Of a DNA stretch of 64,000 nucleotides, positions 12,395-24,172 are shown piece after piece. The stretch comes from Acanthochlamys bracteata (taxonomy: Eukaryota > Streptophyta > Magnoliopsida > Pandanales > Velloziaceae), in assembly GCA_019914995.1 (NCBI GenBank), contig CM034131.1, positions 8,030,501 to 8,094,500 of the forward strand, given 5' to 3'. The translations under genes and the position numbers were made by a program. Numbering within the stretch: position 1 is the first letter of the stretch; every line of letters starts with the position of its first letter. The notes under the pieces were generated by a model. It was not told the origin of the DNA, did no database searches, and worked only from the letters and a program-made list of their open reading frames with translations.

Positions 12395-15300
12395 TTAAGA
12401 TGAACTAAAAGAAGTCATTGAGCAGCTTAATGGATTTTCATCAGGCGTATCTGATCTCAGAGATGGAAAAGAAGGGATTGACTTGAGTATCAGTTTGCGA
12501 CTTCCCTTACGACCAGGAGACAACCCCACTCCTTTAATGGGAGGAGAGACTCTTTTGCTGTTGGGGGAGGATGTTTTCACAAAGCTTCTAGGTGATGTAT
12601 CGCTTACTAGAATCTCAGGGGTATCGTTTTCTTGAATGGCCTTGTTACGCATTTCAGAACCGCGTGAAAGTGGTGTTCGGCACTTTCTGATAGTCTGCAC
12701 TGTATTCAAAAGAGGAGAATATCCAAAGGGAAATTTTGAGGAACGCGGAGGTTTCCCACTTGAAACATGTGGCCTTTTAATGGAGGATCTGAAACAAAAC
12801 AATTATGTTATTCCAGTATCAAATAAGGGACATTAAGCCAAGCTAGAGTAACAGCTTTGCTCAACCTGCATATCTGTGGAGTGACTTGCAGCTGGTTTTC
12901 CTGATCAGTCCTCTCTTCTATCTGAACAGCTCTAATTTGGTGTTCTCCGTCCTCCTTTTCACATTCATCCTCACAAGTAACCATATCTTCCCCTTCATCA
13001 TCAGATTCTGCAGATCCTGTAAGCAAAGGACTAAGTCAAAAGTAGAACAGAATTTGTAGGCAGCACCATTGCAACATTGAATTTGACAAATCAAATTGTG
13101 AACCAATATATCACCCTTATAGATGAATAGAGAGAGAAAGAAAAAGAGGGAGTTAACTTTATCAAAACGGAATGAAAATTTTTTTTGCCAGTGTAAAATG
13201 AACATGAGCAGCTCACATATATTTTAGTTACCAAAATTAACCAGGACATACAAGCAGAATGGCAGTAGACCTGGCTTGGCTTGTGAAATGTACAATTAAT
13301 AACTTTCACCACACACATTCAAAAAATAGCTTCATATATGAAAACATCACTTTACTGAAGAATGTCTCCTGAATCTCTATTAACTATTATAACAAATTGC
13401 TAAAAAAGCATTTCAAAAACTTTACATGATTAAGTTACTCAAGGGACGTACTCAAATGGTCTAAGATAATTTATTAAGAGGACTACTCACTTTTTCTACC
13501 AAATGCGTTCTTACATCCTTCACATCTGCAGCTAATGGAACATCCCACTCCAGCCTTCAAAAGTAAATCAGTTAGCGAAGATCAGAAAGTTTGTAAAATG
13601 AAAATATATAACAAACAAACAAAAAATGTGAAAACCTGATAGCACTCGCAGTATTTCTTTAAGCAACTCGATCTCTTGCAATTGCATCCTCTTTTATGAC
13701 GGGCAGAAGCAGGGGTTGTGTTAGAATCTTCCTGTTTAAAAAGGATGCAAATGAATTTCAGAAATGCAATAGATAACGCCCAAAAGCAAACAATGAAACA
13801 ACTGTCATACCCCCATATCCTGAACAGGATTGTGAATCACTTTTGGAGCAAATGCAAGCGGATTACGTGACTCTATTTGTTTGCGAGTAGTTAGCACCAT
13901 TTCTTCATGGATGGGCTTGTTAAAACAACCTTGACATGAACAGGGCTCAACACAATACACACCAGCAGCAAAACATTCACAATATCTGCATGCATGCGTT
14001 GCAAAATTATGACTGGATAAACAACATGGCAGTCATTAAGCTTTAGACAAGTACGAAAAACACACTCCAGGACATGATATTGATTACATGAAATCATTGA
14101 AAGCCTATGTTAAATGCAAGAAAGGCCTCGTGTGTGCAAAGATGCATCGTTTGCCTGCATTTTTTGTGAAGTAATACCAGTTGTCTTATTTACTATTGCA
14201 GTATCTAGCAGTTTGTCCAGAAACTTAACACTCTTAGTTTTGAGTTTTTAAAGACTGCATCCAGAGAGGGACCATTCTGAGTTGCCCCAGATTCTGATAA
14301 TATCATTGGCTCCATTACATGTCATAGTACACACTGCCGTCAATGATCAAAGCTATGGTTGGTAAAAGAAAGTGAGAGTGAAAAATGAAAGAAAACAAAA
14401 CAAAAAAAAAGAAAGCAAATGAGGCTTCTCCCCTTCTACTACTTCAGAGTGAATACATCAGTATAGGAGGGGAAATCATTTTCATTTCTCCTATTTCTCT
14501 CCAAACCAAACAAGAAAGAGAAAGAAAAGGCTCTCCTTCCCTCACTTTCTCTCAAAGCAAATAGAGCCTAAGGCAGAATACTAAGTGTTATAGACGGCAC
14601 AGGGATTTTGAACAGTTATTGAATTATGAAAACTAAGCGTGTTCGAGAGCCCATGTGAGAGAGAAAAGGAATATATGGAAGACCCTCAGTGAATTGAGAA
14701 TGAGATTCTCCTGACAGCAGGAAATAGCCTACAGAATCAATTCCTTTCAGAATGACTTAATGTGTCAATTATAAAACAAATAGATGACAAGGGGAAGAAA
14801 ATCTTGCCATCACCAACTCACATAACATCTTTTCAGTACCTACTGTAAAATGCACTATACAAACACAGACGCATTAATATTTCATGTTGTAGAGTCCACC
14901 TGATATGATGGTATAACTGATGACAGAAACCTTTGCAGCTATCAACTGCTTTATTAATATCAAGCTGACTGCACCTTCAAGGCTTAACTTTACTTAACTA
15001 AGTGGCACTAACTCATGATAGCTAGACAGGGGAAAGGCCAGCTGAAAAATTCAAAATATGAGAACCTCCAAATGTTGCAGTACGATTGATGAAAGAGAAC
15101 CTTACAGTTTTAGACATTTTGACTTCTTGCAGTTACAGCGCTTGCAACCCTCTCCATCGTCATTATTTTCTGACTTGCGCCTGTATGAATATAATTGTAT
15201 ATGATAACTTCAAAAACTAATGATAAATTATTTGTATAAAAAGCTTGCTAGATGAGATAGATTGTCTATTATGAATCAAAGTCTGGAGCTCCCAATATGG

Positions 15301-18140
15301 CATACCTTTTCTTCTTGGGGTTGTTCTGAGTCATTTCTTCACCCATTTTGTCAGCTTGTGAATTATCGTAAAGCACAATATGAAGATCATCAGCCTTACT
15401 TCCAGAAGGCTCAAGGCTATTCTCCGTAATGAAGGACGTATCTAGGTCCTGCTGTCCAGATGTGGCTGGATGAAACGGTGCTATAGAGAGTTTGTCGTGT
15501 GTGCCGGTTCTATCCTTTGATGTTGTTGCGAGAGCATTCAAATGCAAACCAATACCTGGCAACATGCATGGAGATGGACTGCTCAAAGGCTTCAAAGAAG
15601 CCCGGTGCAAACTGTTGGAAGCCAATGTCATGGTGGGTGGCAATGACTTTGATGTGAAATCATTCGAGTCCTTGTGCAGATTGTGTTTAGAAGTACCAGA
15701 TGCCTCAAAAACAAGACAACGTCTACGGGTGCCCCGCATTTGAAGAGAATCATCCTGCATAAATTACATGTTTGATCAGTAACATTATATAACAACCCTT
15801 AAGTCATAACCACAAATTAAAATGACAGCACATACAAAATTATGAATAGACGGGTTTTATGGACAGTGGAATTTCTATAGCTCATCACATGGTGTATAAG
15901 TTACATAATCCAAGTGTTCAAAGAGTACAAACTTTGAATGGTGAATAAGCCAGTAGCTGGCGACTACCAACTCAAAATTCCATCAGAGAAGGGCACAATG
16001 TGCTTTGACATAGAATGTTCACCTAATCACATTGATATGAAAAAAAAAAGTAGAAGGTCGTTATACCTAGAAAAAGATTCTCTGTCAAACTCTGAGATGT
16101 GTTTCAAAAGAAAAAGCGTTTGGTTTTTCACCTAAAAATCTACAACGTAAAAGGTTATGATGTTTAAGACAGTGATTTAAGATAAGAAGACATAAATCAC
16201 AATTTCCACCTAGCAAGAGGGAAGAAATGAGTCATTAATGGGCATCCAATGTCATGAAGGCAAAATGCTAAAAAGAATATACTACAAAGTTTATGAGAGG
16301 AAAAAAATTGTGAGGTCTAACATAGTTGATGGAATTAATTAGATGCTTATGTCAATACCAAATTACCAGAATCAATCATAGAAAAACAAAAAGTAGATCC
16401 AGAAAGAGAGAGCCAACAAGTGCGCCTCTCAGTACCTCCCATTTACCTTGCAGTCTAGCAGAATGCAATTCGTGCTTTCAATTTCAAAATTCTGTGTCTC
16501 CTCTTTTTTAGCTAATTGGCTATGGCATGTGTCTAACAGGATTTCTGGAGTATGGTCTATTTCGCATAGACCCCGAATCTTATGATACTGGCCAACATGG
16601 GAATCCACTGGATATTGGTTGCAATAGCCGCTAGAAATGTCAAGTTGCCCTTTTCTTGAAAAACGAACACCATTTGTACTGCCCGAAGAAACAAAGGCAA
16701 AGGAAAAGGCATTGTTATCACCCAACCTGTGATCCAGGTCCTCAAAGCCCTCCCCGTCAATTGAATCCTCAAAAGCCAACATGTCGTCAGCTTCATTGAA
16801 AGTTAAACCTTCCAAATCTCCTTTCTTCTTGTGTTTTGTTTTTCCTATAGAAGTGTTCTGCTGGAGCTCAGTTTCAGTGCTAAACAAAACTTTTCTCTTG
16901 TCTGGACCATCATGGACCAACTGAACAGAGCCCAAAGGTTTCCTGCTAGCCTCCAGCTTTACATCCGACCGTACAACATAGCAAGGTGTAGTCTTGTGGT
17001 TGGGACTGGTGCAATCAAACTCAGGCAGCGGACTAAAACTGTGGCTTGGACTTTCATCAAGTGGATTAACCGTAGCTTCATCTAATGAGCATGTTATGCA
17101 ACAGCGTTCACCAGTACTGATGGAAGAACTGGATAGGTCCACAGCATCCAACGCATCAGTCAGCAACTTGCTTTCTTCTCTGGCATCAGAATCAATTTTC
17201 CCAAAGTCTGTAACAGGATGTCTGAAAGAAAGAAACTAATAAGGAAAGATCCAACAGATTTGGAAAATTTTCAGAAATGCAGACTGTAAGGTGGTAACCT
17301 GATTAGACAGCTAGCCTCCTTCGGCGGATTGGCATGTGGAGAAGCGAATATCGAAGATATAGAAGCAAAAGTCAGGGAATGTAACGCTTGTGCATCATGT
17401 ACTGACTTGACAGGCTGAATCGGGGACAAACTATTGATGAAATTGAAAACGGGAGAATCCTGCAATTCAAAGCATTATTATCATACAACCATCCAATGCT
17501 CTTGTAAATTATGAAAGATAGGAGATTTTGCAGCCTGCAAATTCAGCATCTGAGGTGACATGCAACAACGAAATCACACAAGCACAACTTCCTAGCATTC
17601 TGAAGCAAAGCCATAGCGATGGGCTTTAAGTTTTCGATTATGTTAGTGAAACTAACTTCACATGATAATAAGATCTACAAGGTCAAGGAACTCAGGAGCA
17701 CTAAATTACCACTAACATCTACGAATGGAAACACAATTGACTCCTGACAATTACAGAAACTGAACCAGACAACGAAATCACAGAAACAAAAAAGCATTTC
17801 CTTCAATTATCTTGTGCCGCAAAATCACACCAAAAGCTGCACCTATTTAACTACAATCCCGAGCGACTAGGCATAACAAAGCCAAAACAATGTAACCAGC
17901 CCAGAAAAACTGCAAATCTGAAACATGCCTACAAAATCGAACAAGCACATCCAACACGAAACCCACTTGATCTCTACTGACTTACTAATTCAACAAAGAA
18001 CTAACAAATTAACCCCGAAAAGAACTCCGAACCCCACAAACCCGCAATGAACAACTACTGACCTCGAACTTAGAAAGTGAAGGTGCAGAGGCGACGGCGG
18101 CCGTGGAGGAGTTAGTGGTGGTTCGCTCCGGCGTATCCAT
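12395..18140 (-). CDS. TSO1: TSO1/SOL-type CXC (tesmin-like) DNA-binding protein, ten coding exons
   Basis: Minus-strand exons: 18140-18063, 17459-17299, 17221-16447, 15754-15306, 15180-15106, 13985-13811, 13731-13636, 13554-13491, 13016-12866, 12788-12395. They sum to 2418 nt, giving 805 residues, with all phases agreeing. There are two cysteine-rich CXC repeats. CXC1 (about 495-535) reads [19 protein letters not shown] then [13 protein letters not shown]2 (about 581-622) reads [17 protein letters not shown] then [16 protein letters not shown] conserved hinge [10 protein letters not shown] lies between them. The N-terminus has the family motif [18 protein letters not shown]. Proteins with this architecture bind DNA through zinc-coordinating CXC repeats. 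In Arabidopsis, TSO1 and its SOL relatives act in DREAM/MYB3R-type complexes controlling cell division in flowers and meristems. Which TSO1/SOL paralogue this is cannot be decided here. The long intron 5 separates CXC1 into two exons. Confidence 0.92.
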
Positions 18141-18819
18141 TGCCAGAGCTCCACCAGCTCTCCCACATTATCTCCCACAATCCACCCTATATAAATCTAA
18201 TCCAACTTCTCCGCTTCACCTTTTCTCTCTTGACTTCAGCTCACCTCCCGCATTTTATATTTTGCTTTACTGGGCAAGTGAGTGAGTGTGTGTGCGTCTA
18301 TCAGAACACAAAAACACTTCAGCGCGCAAGATAGATTTTTCAAGCGGCCAGCGTTGGGCGGGAAATCGATTTTTGTCTCGTGCGCTCCACCAGGTCCCAC
18401 GACTCCGTTCTCTATCGTTTTTACTTTAATAATCGTCGCCTACGATCCACGTCGCGAATGCGCGAATAAAGAAAACGACGGAGCAGTGCAGTACAGTCAC
18501 CGCCTTCCGGAAGGAGCAGTAGTCAGTTACAAAGCAACAGGCAACACAGCAGGATTTTTGTCCGTGGTATGTTTACCGGCTGTTGTAACGCTAAAATTGA
18601 ATTATTTTCATTTAATTAGGCAGTAACGTTTGGCACTTGGCAGGCTTTTGACTTATTTTATTTAAGCGTTACTGTAACCTTCATTAATTTTTTTTTTTAG
18701 CGAGTCTAATAAAACTAATTATAGTATGTAAGGTCAAGGCATTGAATTAGGGGAGTAAATACAGGATCCGATCGTGATTATATTAGTGATTAATATTAAA
18801 TTAGTCACCAGTCAATGGA
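18141..18819. promoter_or_regulatory. Upstream region of the CXC-domain gene
   Basis: No protein is supported here. The first 500 bases beyond the ATG at 18140 are unusually GC-rich for this window (for example around 18330-18550), which suggests a 5' leader or core promoter rather than a repeat. A TATATAAA stretch at about 18187 lies too close to the ATG to be confidently used as a TATA box on the minus strand. Confidence 0.4.
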
Positions 18820-19060
18820 TTCATGTTTAGATGGGGAACAGTGGGTGAAATGAAATTTTTTAAAAGTCAATTTAAAAAATAAAATTAAAAATATTTAATA
18901 AAAAATAAAATTATATATTAATTTAATATTTATAATAAATTTTAAAAAATAAATTTTTTAAAAAATTTATTAATAAAAAATTTATTTAACTTTTTATATG
19001 TATTTTATATTACAATGAATTTAAAAACATAAATTTAAAGTGTTGATAAATACGTCCAAA
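18820..19060. repeat. MITE-like element, family A copy 2
   Basis: The interior is nearly the same as in the copy at 756-950: a shared AGTCAATTTAAAAAATAAAA, then AAAATATTTAATAAAAAATA, then ATTATATATTAATTTAATAT. The ends are degenerate: CATGTTTAGATGG on the left, and on the right TTGATAAATACGTCC, whose reverse complement contains ACGTATTTATC. No coding capacity. Confidence 0.5.
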
Positions 19061-19590
19061 AGATTAGAGTCTAGCTGAAACCTTGATCTGGTCTAATCCT
19101 ATTTGGGCCCACGACACGTTTATGATTGTCACGTGATTTTCCCGAGTAGAAAAATTAAGAGCATAAGGCAACAGCTGGTAGCTTAAATTAATTTTGTTGA
19201 ATCTCTTGATGAAGAGAGTGATCGAAGGTGTGCGCATGGTTTGTGATGCTTTCTTTTCTTTATTTTTAACTAATGGTTGTAAGTAACTTTGCTTCGTAAG
19301 AGCTGATGTTTTTTTTGGGTACTTGGGGTTAATTACAATAGCATGAATGTTTGAGATGAAGATGAGTATAACAACCGACAACTATCTCGACTTCTGCAGA
19401 GATTTAACGGTCTGGGAAGTGTTAAATTTAAAGCACCTACCAACTGGTCGCCCTAGCATTGCATTAGAACTTTCATCCGGGTATTGGCTTCTCTTACATT
19501 TACTAAGAGATTATGGACTCCAATTTCAACCTCTGCAAACAGCTGTTGCTTAATACGATATCACGAACTTAGGCACTAGTAGCTTCATTT
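19061..19590. other. Short spacer between two family A elements
   Basis: Nothing recognisable. Only short overlapping ORFs on both strands, none with a family signature or splice support. Confidence 0.4.
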
Positions 19591-19826
19591 AGGACGTGTT
19601 TAACTCGAAGATAAAATAAGTAAAGTAAATATTTTTGAAGTCAATTTAAAAAATTAAATTAAAATTAAAATATTTAATAAAAAATAAAATTATATATATT
19701 AATTTAATATTTGTAGTAAGTTTTAAAATTAAATTTTTTAAAAAAATTATTAATAAAAAATTTTATTTTAATTTTTATATGTATTTTATATTATAAATAT
19801 ATTTAAAGTGAGTTTGGGGTGTCCCT
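19591..19826. repeat. MITE-like element, family A copy 3
   Basis: Starts AGGACGTGTTTAACTCG and ends TTTGGGGTGTCCCT, giving loosely matched inverted ends (AGGAC / AGGGAC). The interior AT-rich stretch matches copies 1 and 2, including AAAATATTTAATAAAAAATA and the later ATTAATAAAAAATTT. It sits about 530 bp from copy 2 in the same orientation, so the divergent promoter region between the CXC gene and MCCA holds two insertions of one family. Confidence 0.5.
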
Positions 19827-20466
19827 AAAGAACGCGACAATCAAATTTTGGTTCTATAGCAGCAACTTCATAGCGTTTGTTGTGTATTATGCTCATTTCA
19901 AATATGGTAAACTAGTAATGTTATAAGCTCAATTCACTTGATTTCCATTTTTTTAAGCCCAAATTCGATCAAACTTAAGTACGTATTTCAAATACATATA
20001 AACAAATTTTATAAAAATAAATAAAATATATTTTTAAAAAATAAGTTAAAATAGAATTTAATTTTCTATTAAAATAGATTGAAAATAAAATTTAAATTTT
20101 ATTTTAAAAAATAAATTAAAAGTAAAATTTAAATTTAATATATATAAATTATTCAAAATTTTGGAGAAAAAATTAAATTTTGAAAGACTTTAAGAGATTA
20201 TTTTAAATACTTTAAATTCTACTTTTTTTTCAAAATTTTAAGCTCGCTTAGTTTATATGTTTTAATTGTTATTTAAAATTTTTATTTTTACACTATTTTT
20301 TTAAAAATTTAATTTCAAACTTTATCTTATTTTAAATATTATTTTGGACTATACTTTAAAATTTAGTTACATAAAAATCAATGCACTGAACTCGAATCGC
20401 TTCCAATCGAACTCGATATAATTTGGTGCCCCGCACGGGTAGTCTACATCTGCCACGTAACCTCCA

Positions 20467-20472
20467 TATAAA
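20467..20472 (+). promoter_or_regulatory. TATA box of MCCA
   Basis: TATAAA about 70 nt upstream of the MCCA start codon, followed by a pyrimidine-rich leader. Spacing is right for a transcription start around 20495-20505, with a leader of about 40 nt. Confidence 0.6.
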
Positions 20473-20541
20473 TTTTCGTCTCTATCTTATCTATCTCCAC
20501 TGCCTCTGCCCACTCACTAATCTTTCACAAGCTCTCCAAAA

Positions 20542-23500
20542 ATGGCGCTAATGTCTTTTCTACTCCGCAGCAGAAAATTCCAATTCTCAAACTCTACTGT
20601 CCACAAACTCAAGTTCTCGTCGATCTCTTCAACAACCGAGAAGGATCCGGCCCGATCAATCGAGAAGATATTGATAGCAAATCGTGGGGAGATCGCGTGC
20701 AGAATCATCAGGACTGCCCGGCGCCTCGGTATCCGCACTGTAGCTGTGTACAGCGATGCTGATGCTGGAAGCCCTCATTCGCGTACTGCCGATGAGGCTG
20801 TTAGAATTGGTCCGCCCCCGGCTCGGTCTAGCTACCTTAATTCTACTGCAATCATTGAAGCTGCTCATCGCACTGGCGCACAGGTATTGTTTGTTTTTGG
20901 AGAAATTGTTTTACATAAGAAGCTTCCATGCCATTTAACACTTGTATCTATGTTTCTATCATTGGGCCAAAACGTCACCACCATTGTTTTTTATAAGCGT
21001 GTTCCTTGTATAAGTTAGTTTGTAGTTGAGCGTGGATCTCTGGTTGTGCACGGTGCAGGCCATTCACCCAGGATATGGTTTTCTTTCGGAGAATGCAGAT
21101 TTCGCACAGCTTTGTGAAGCAAAAGGGATCACTTTTATTGGGCCTCCAGCATCTGCAATACGCGATATGGGAGATAAAAGGTATGGATTCTCTTATCTTT
21201 CTTCACTGTAGTAGTCAAGAAAAATACTAGTTAGGATAATATGTATGATCATGTGATGACTGTACAGTGCATCGAAGAGGATAATGTCGAGAGCAGGTGT
21301 CCCCCTTGTGCCTGGCTACCACGGTGATGAACAGGACATTGAGTTCCTAAAAGAAGAAGCGGAGAAGATTGGTTATCCTATTCTGATAAAGCCGACACAT
21401 GGAGGTGGAGGAAAGGTGATGCTTATTGACTTAATAAAGTTCTGTAAACCCGGGTTCATGAATGACTTTGCATCATTGGGGCTTGTTCTTTTCTGGCTTT
21501 TATGTTGCATGGTATTGAATATTTGCATCGTATTGACAATGCATGATAGCATGAGAGTTGTTGTCTTTTCTCAACTGTATTTTGGCAAATAATTTTCATT
21601 GTAATAACATGAAGGGTGGGGTTGCCGAGTTAATCTTCAGATGGAGTTTTAGTAGTTAATAAATGGTTTTCTCTTAGGTTAGCATACTTTTGAAGTCATT
21701 TGAAGAAGGTTAACTCCAAGGTCTTTCAGGGTATGAGAATAGTTCAAGCGCCAAATGAGTTTGCAGACTCCGTACTTGGGGCTCAACGTGAAGCTGCTGC
21801 TTCTTTTGGTGTAAGCACGGTCCTTTTGGAGAAATATATAACTGAACCGAGGCATGTTGAAGTGCAGGTATAATTTTCAACTCCTCCAATTCTAGAAAGA
21901 CATCACTGTTGTAAATAGGCTCTCGCTGCGACTTTTATCTGGTTTGAACCCTCAGGAAAGATTCTGGCTTCAGCACTGCCATCAGTTCTCGACTACCAAA
22001 ACTATTCCCATAAATCAAGTCTCTATTTGCAGTCTGTTCATCTCATGTCCTAGTTTCGCATTTCCTTCTTTGGGTTCTTGTTCATACTTCCAATCACACT
22101 TTTGTTGACATTATATGGTTAAATGACTCCATTGTTGCCATGAAGCTTCTCACTTTTTCTTAAAGTACACGAGCATCTTTTCTTTTGCAGTTGTCATCTA
22201 TTCTGAACCTGACTATCATTTTTCTCTCTGGACATGATTAATCTGCTTTATGCACATTTGAACTATATTCTGTGCGCTGCTCGCTGTATCTCTGATTGTT
22301 TTAGTTTTTCGTCTTTACAGAATACATATATCCATATTGCTTGCCGCTTCAATTAGCTATTATGTGGGCTTAAACTTGAATAAGACTAGATGTAGTTTAT
22401 TTTTAGTAATGAATTCAGTTTTCCTTTAATATGACTAAAACTTTAAAGCTGTCTTTAGACACAAACATATGGTCCTTGTATTGTTATCTGTGAACACTTC
22501 ATAGAGGAGATTGCTTGTCTGCATATGCAAGAATTTCTAGTTCAGCAAGCCACATACGCCAGTTGTCATAATTTTGTTGGATTTACCAAACAGAAACCAG
22601 TGGTCCCTTTTTGAATGATTCATGCCATGGTGTACAGCCTGATTTACAGATTTGCTGATGATGAAGGTGTTTGGCGACAAGCATGGAAATGTTATACATT
22701 TATATGAAAGAGATTGCAGTTTGCAAAGAAGGCACCAGAAGATAATAGAAGAAGCTCCAGCTGTAAAGACCTTTCTTTATTCGTAGTTTTTATTTTCTTT
22801 GTGACTGATCTAGTTACGTTCTGATAGATCCAATTAATGCAGCCAAATGTAGTTGAAGAGTTCCGGTATCGCTTGGGTGAAGCTGCTGTCTCTGCTGCCA
22901 AGGTATCCTCTATCTATTATTAGCTGCTATTAGGTAATTAGATTGGTTCTTGTTGATGTGATGGTTCATTCTTATGCTATCTCATTTGCATAAGCTTGAG
23001 GTATAAACTTTCAGACCCTACATTTACCTATATGTATGCCTCTCTTTGGTATTTTCTGAGAAGGCAGTTGGATATTATAATGCGGGTACGGTGGAGTTTA
23101 TCATGGACACTGCATCCGATCAGTTCTATTTTATGGAGATGAACACCCGTCTTCAGGTTGGAGACAACTCCTCCTACATATTAGATTAAGCCATTCTTGT
23201 TTGTCTTAATTGAGACTCAAAAATGATTTAACTAATGTCTGTATGGTCTTGCACATTTTCTGAAGGTTGAACACCCTGTGACTGAGATGATTGTTGGTCA
23301 AGATCTTGTGCAGTGGCAAATTCGTGTTGCAAATGGAGAACCTTTACCCCTGACTCAGTCACAGGTTCCTCTAAAAGGTAACTCCAGATAAGTTATTTCT
23401 CTTTATCATGAATCATTTTAGTAGGGTGCTGTTTACAATAGCATGGGATCAGAAAGAAGTGTTAGCCTATGAAAAGGTACTCTCGTCTTATTATTGTTAT

Positions 23501-24136
23501 GAACTTAGTTCAATCTATATAACACGCGATTTGTCAAACTATTTCACATTTATATTATAATTGGTGTTATTACACTGAATTTTATCTTTTATAGTAGTAA
23601 TCTTTTAATGGATGTCAACTGTATATTCTGGTAACAGGCCATGCATTTGAAGCACGTATATATGCAGAGAATGTTCCTAAAGGATTTCTTCCTGCCGCTG
23701 GGACGCTGCACCACTATTGCCCTGTCTCTACTTCACCAACAGGTTTTGTCTGAATGTTTAATTGCTATGCAAATGGACTTTTGTTTTACTTTTATCTGGT
23801 TTTGTTGAGCAGTGCGCGTTGAAACTGGCGTTGAACAAGGAGGTGTTGTTAGCACACATTATGATCCGATGATAGCTAAATTAGTTGTATGGGGAGAAAA
23901 TCGCAGTGCAGCACTAGTTAAGTTGAAGGACTGCTTGCTGAAGTTCCAGGTACATTTCTTAACTTTTGATAGGGATCAAGACTGACTGATATTCTTCCAT
24001 TGGTTAATTAATATTTATGCAATTTGGGTTAAGTTAGAAAGAGCCCATTTACTTAGGGTCTTAGTTAATTTAGAAGTTTTGAGTTATGGTAGGTTACTCT
24101 CAATTGTTTGTTATTTTAGAGTTTCTTTTCTTTCTT

Positions 24137-24172
<36 letters not shown>

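Noticed and set aside
22639-22667. Earlier MCCA exon 5 acceptor (TTTACAG)
   Set aside because: It would read ATT TGC TGA and stop at once. The downstream AG before 22667 gives the conserved FGDKHGN in frame.
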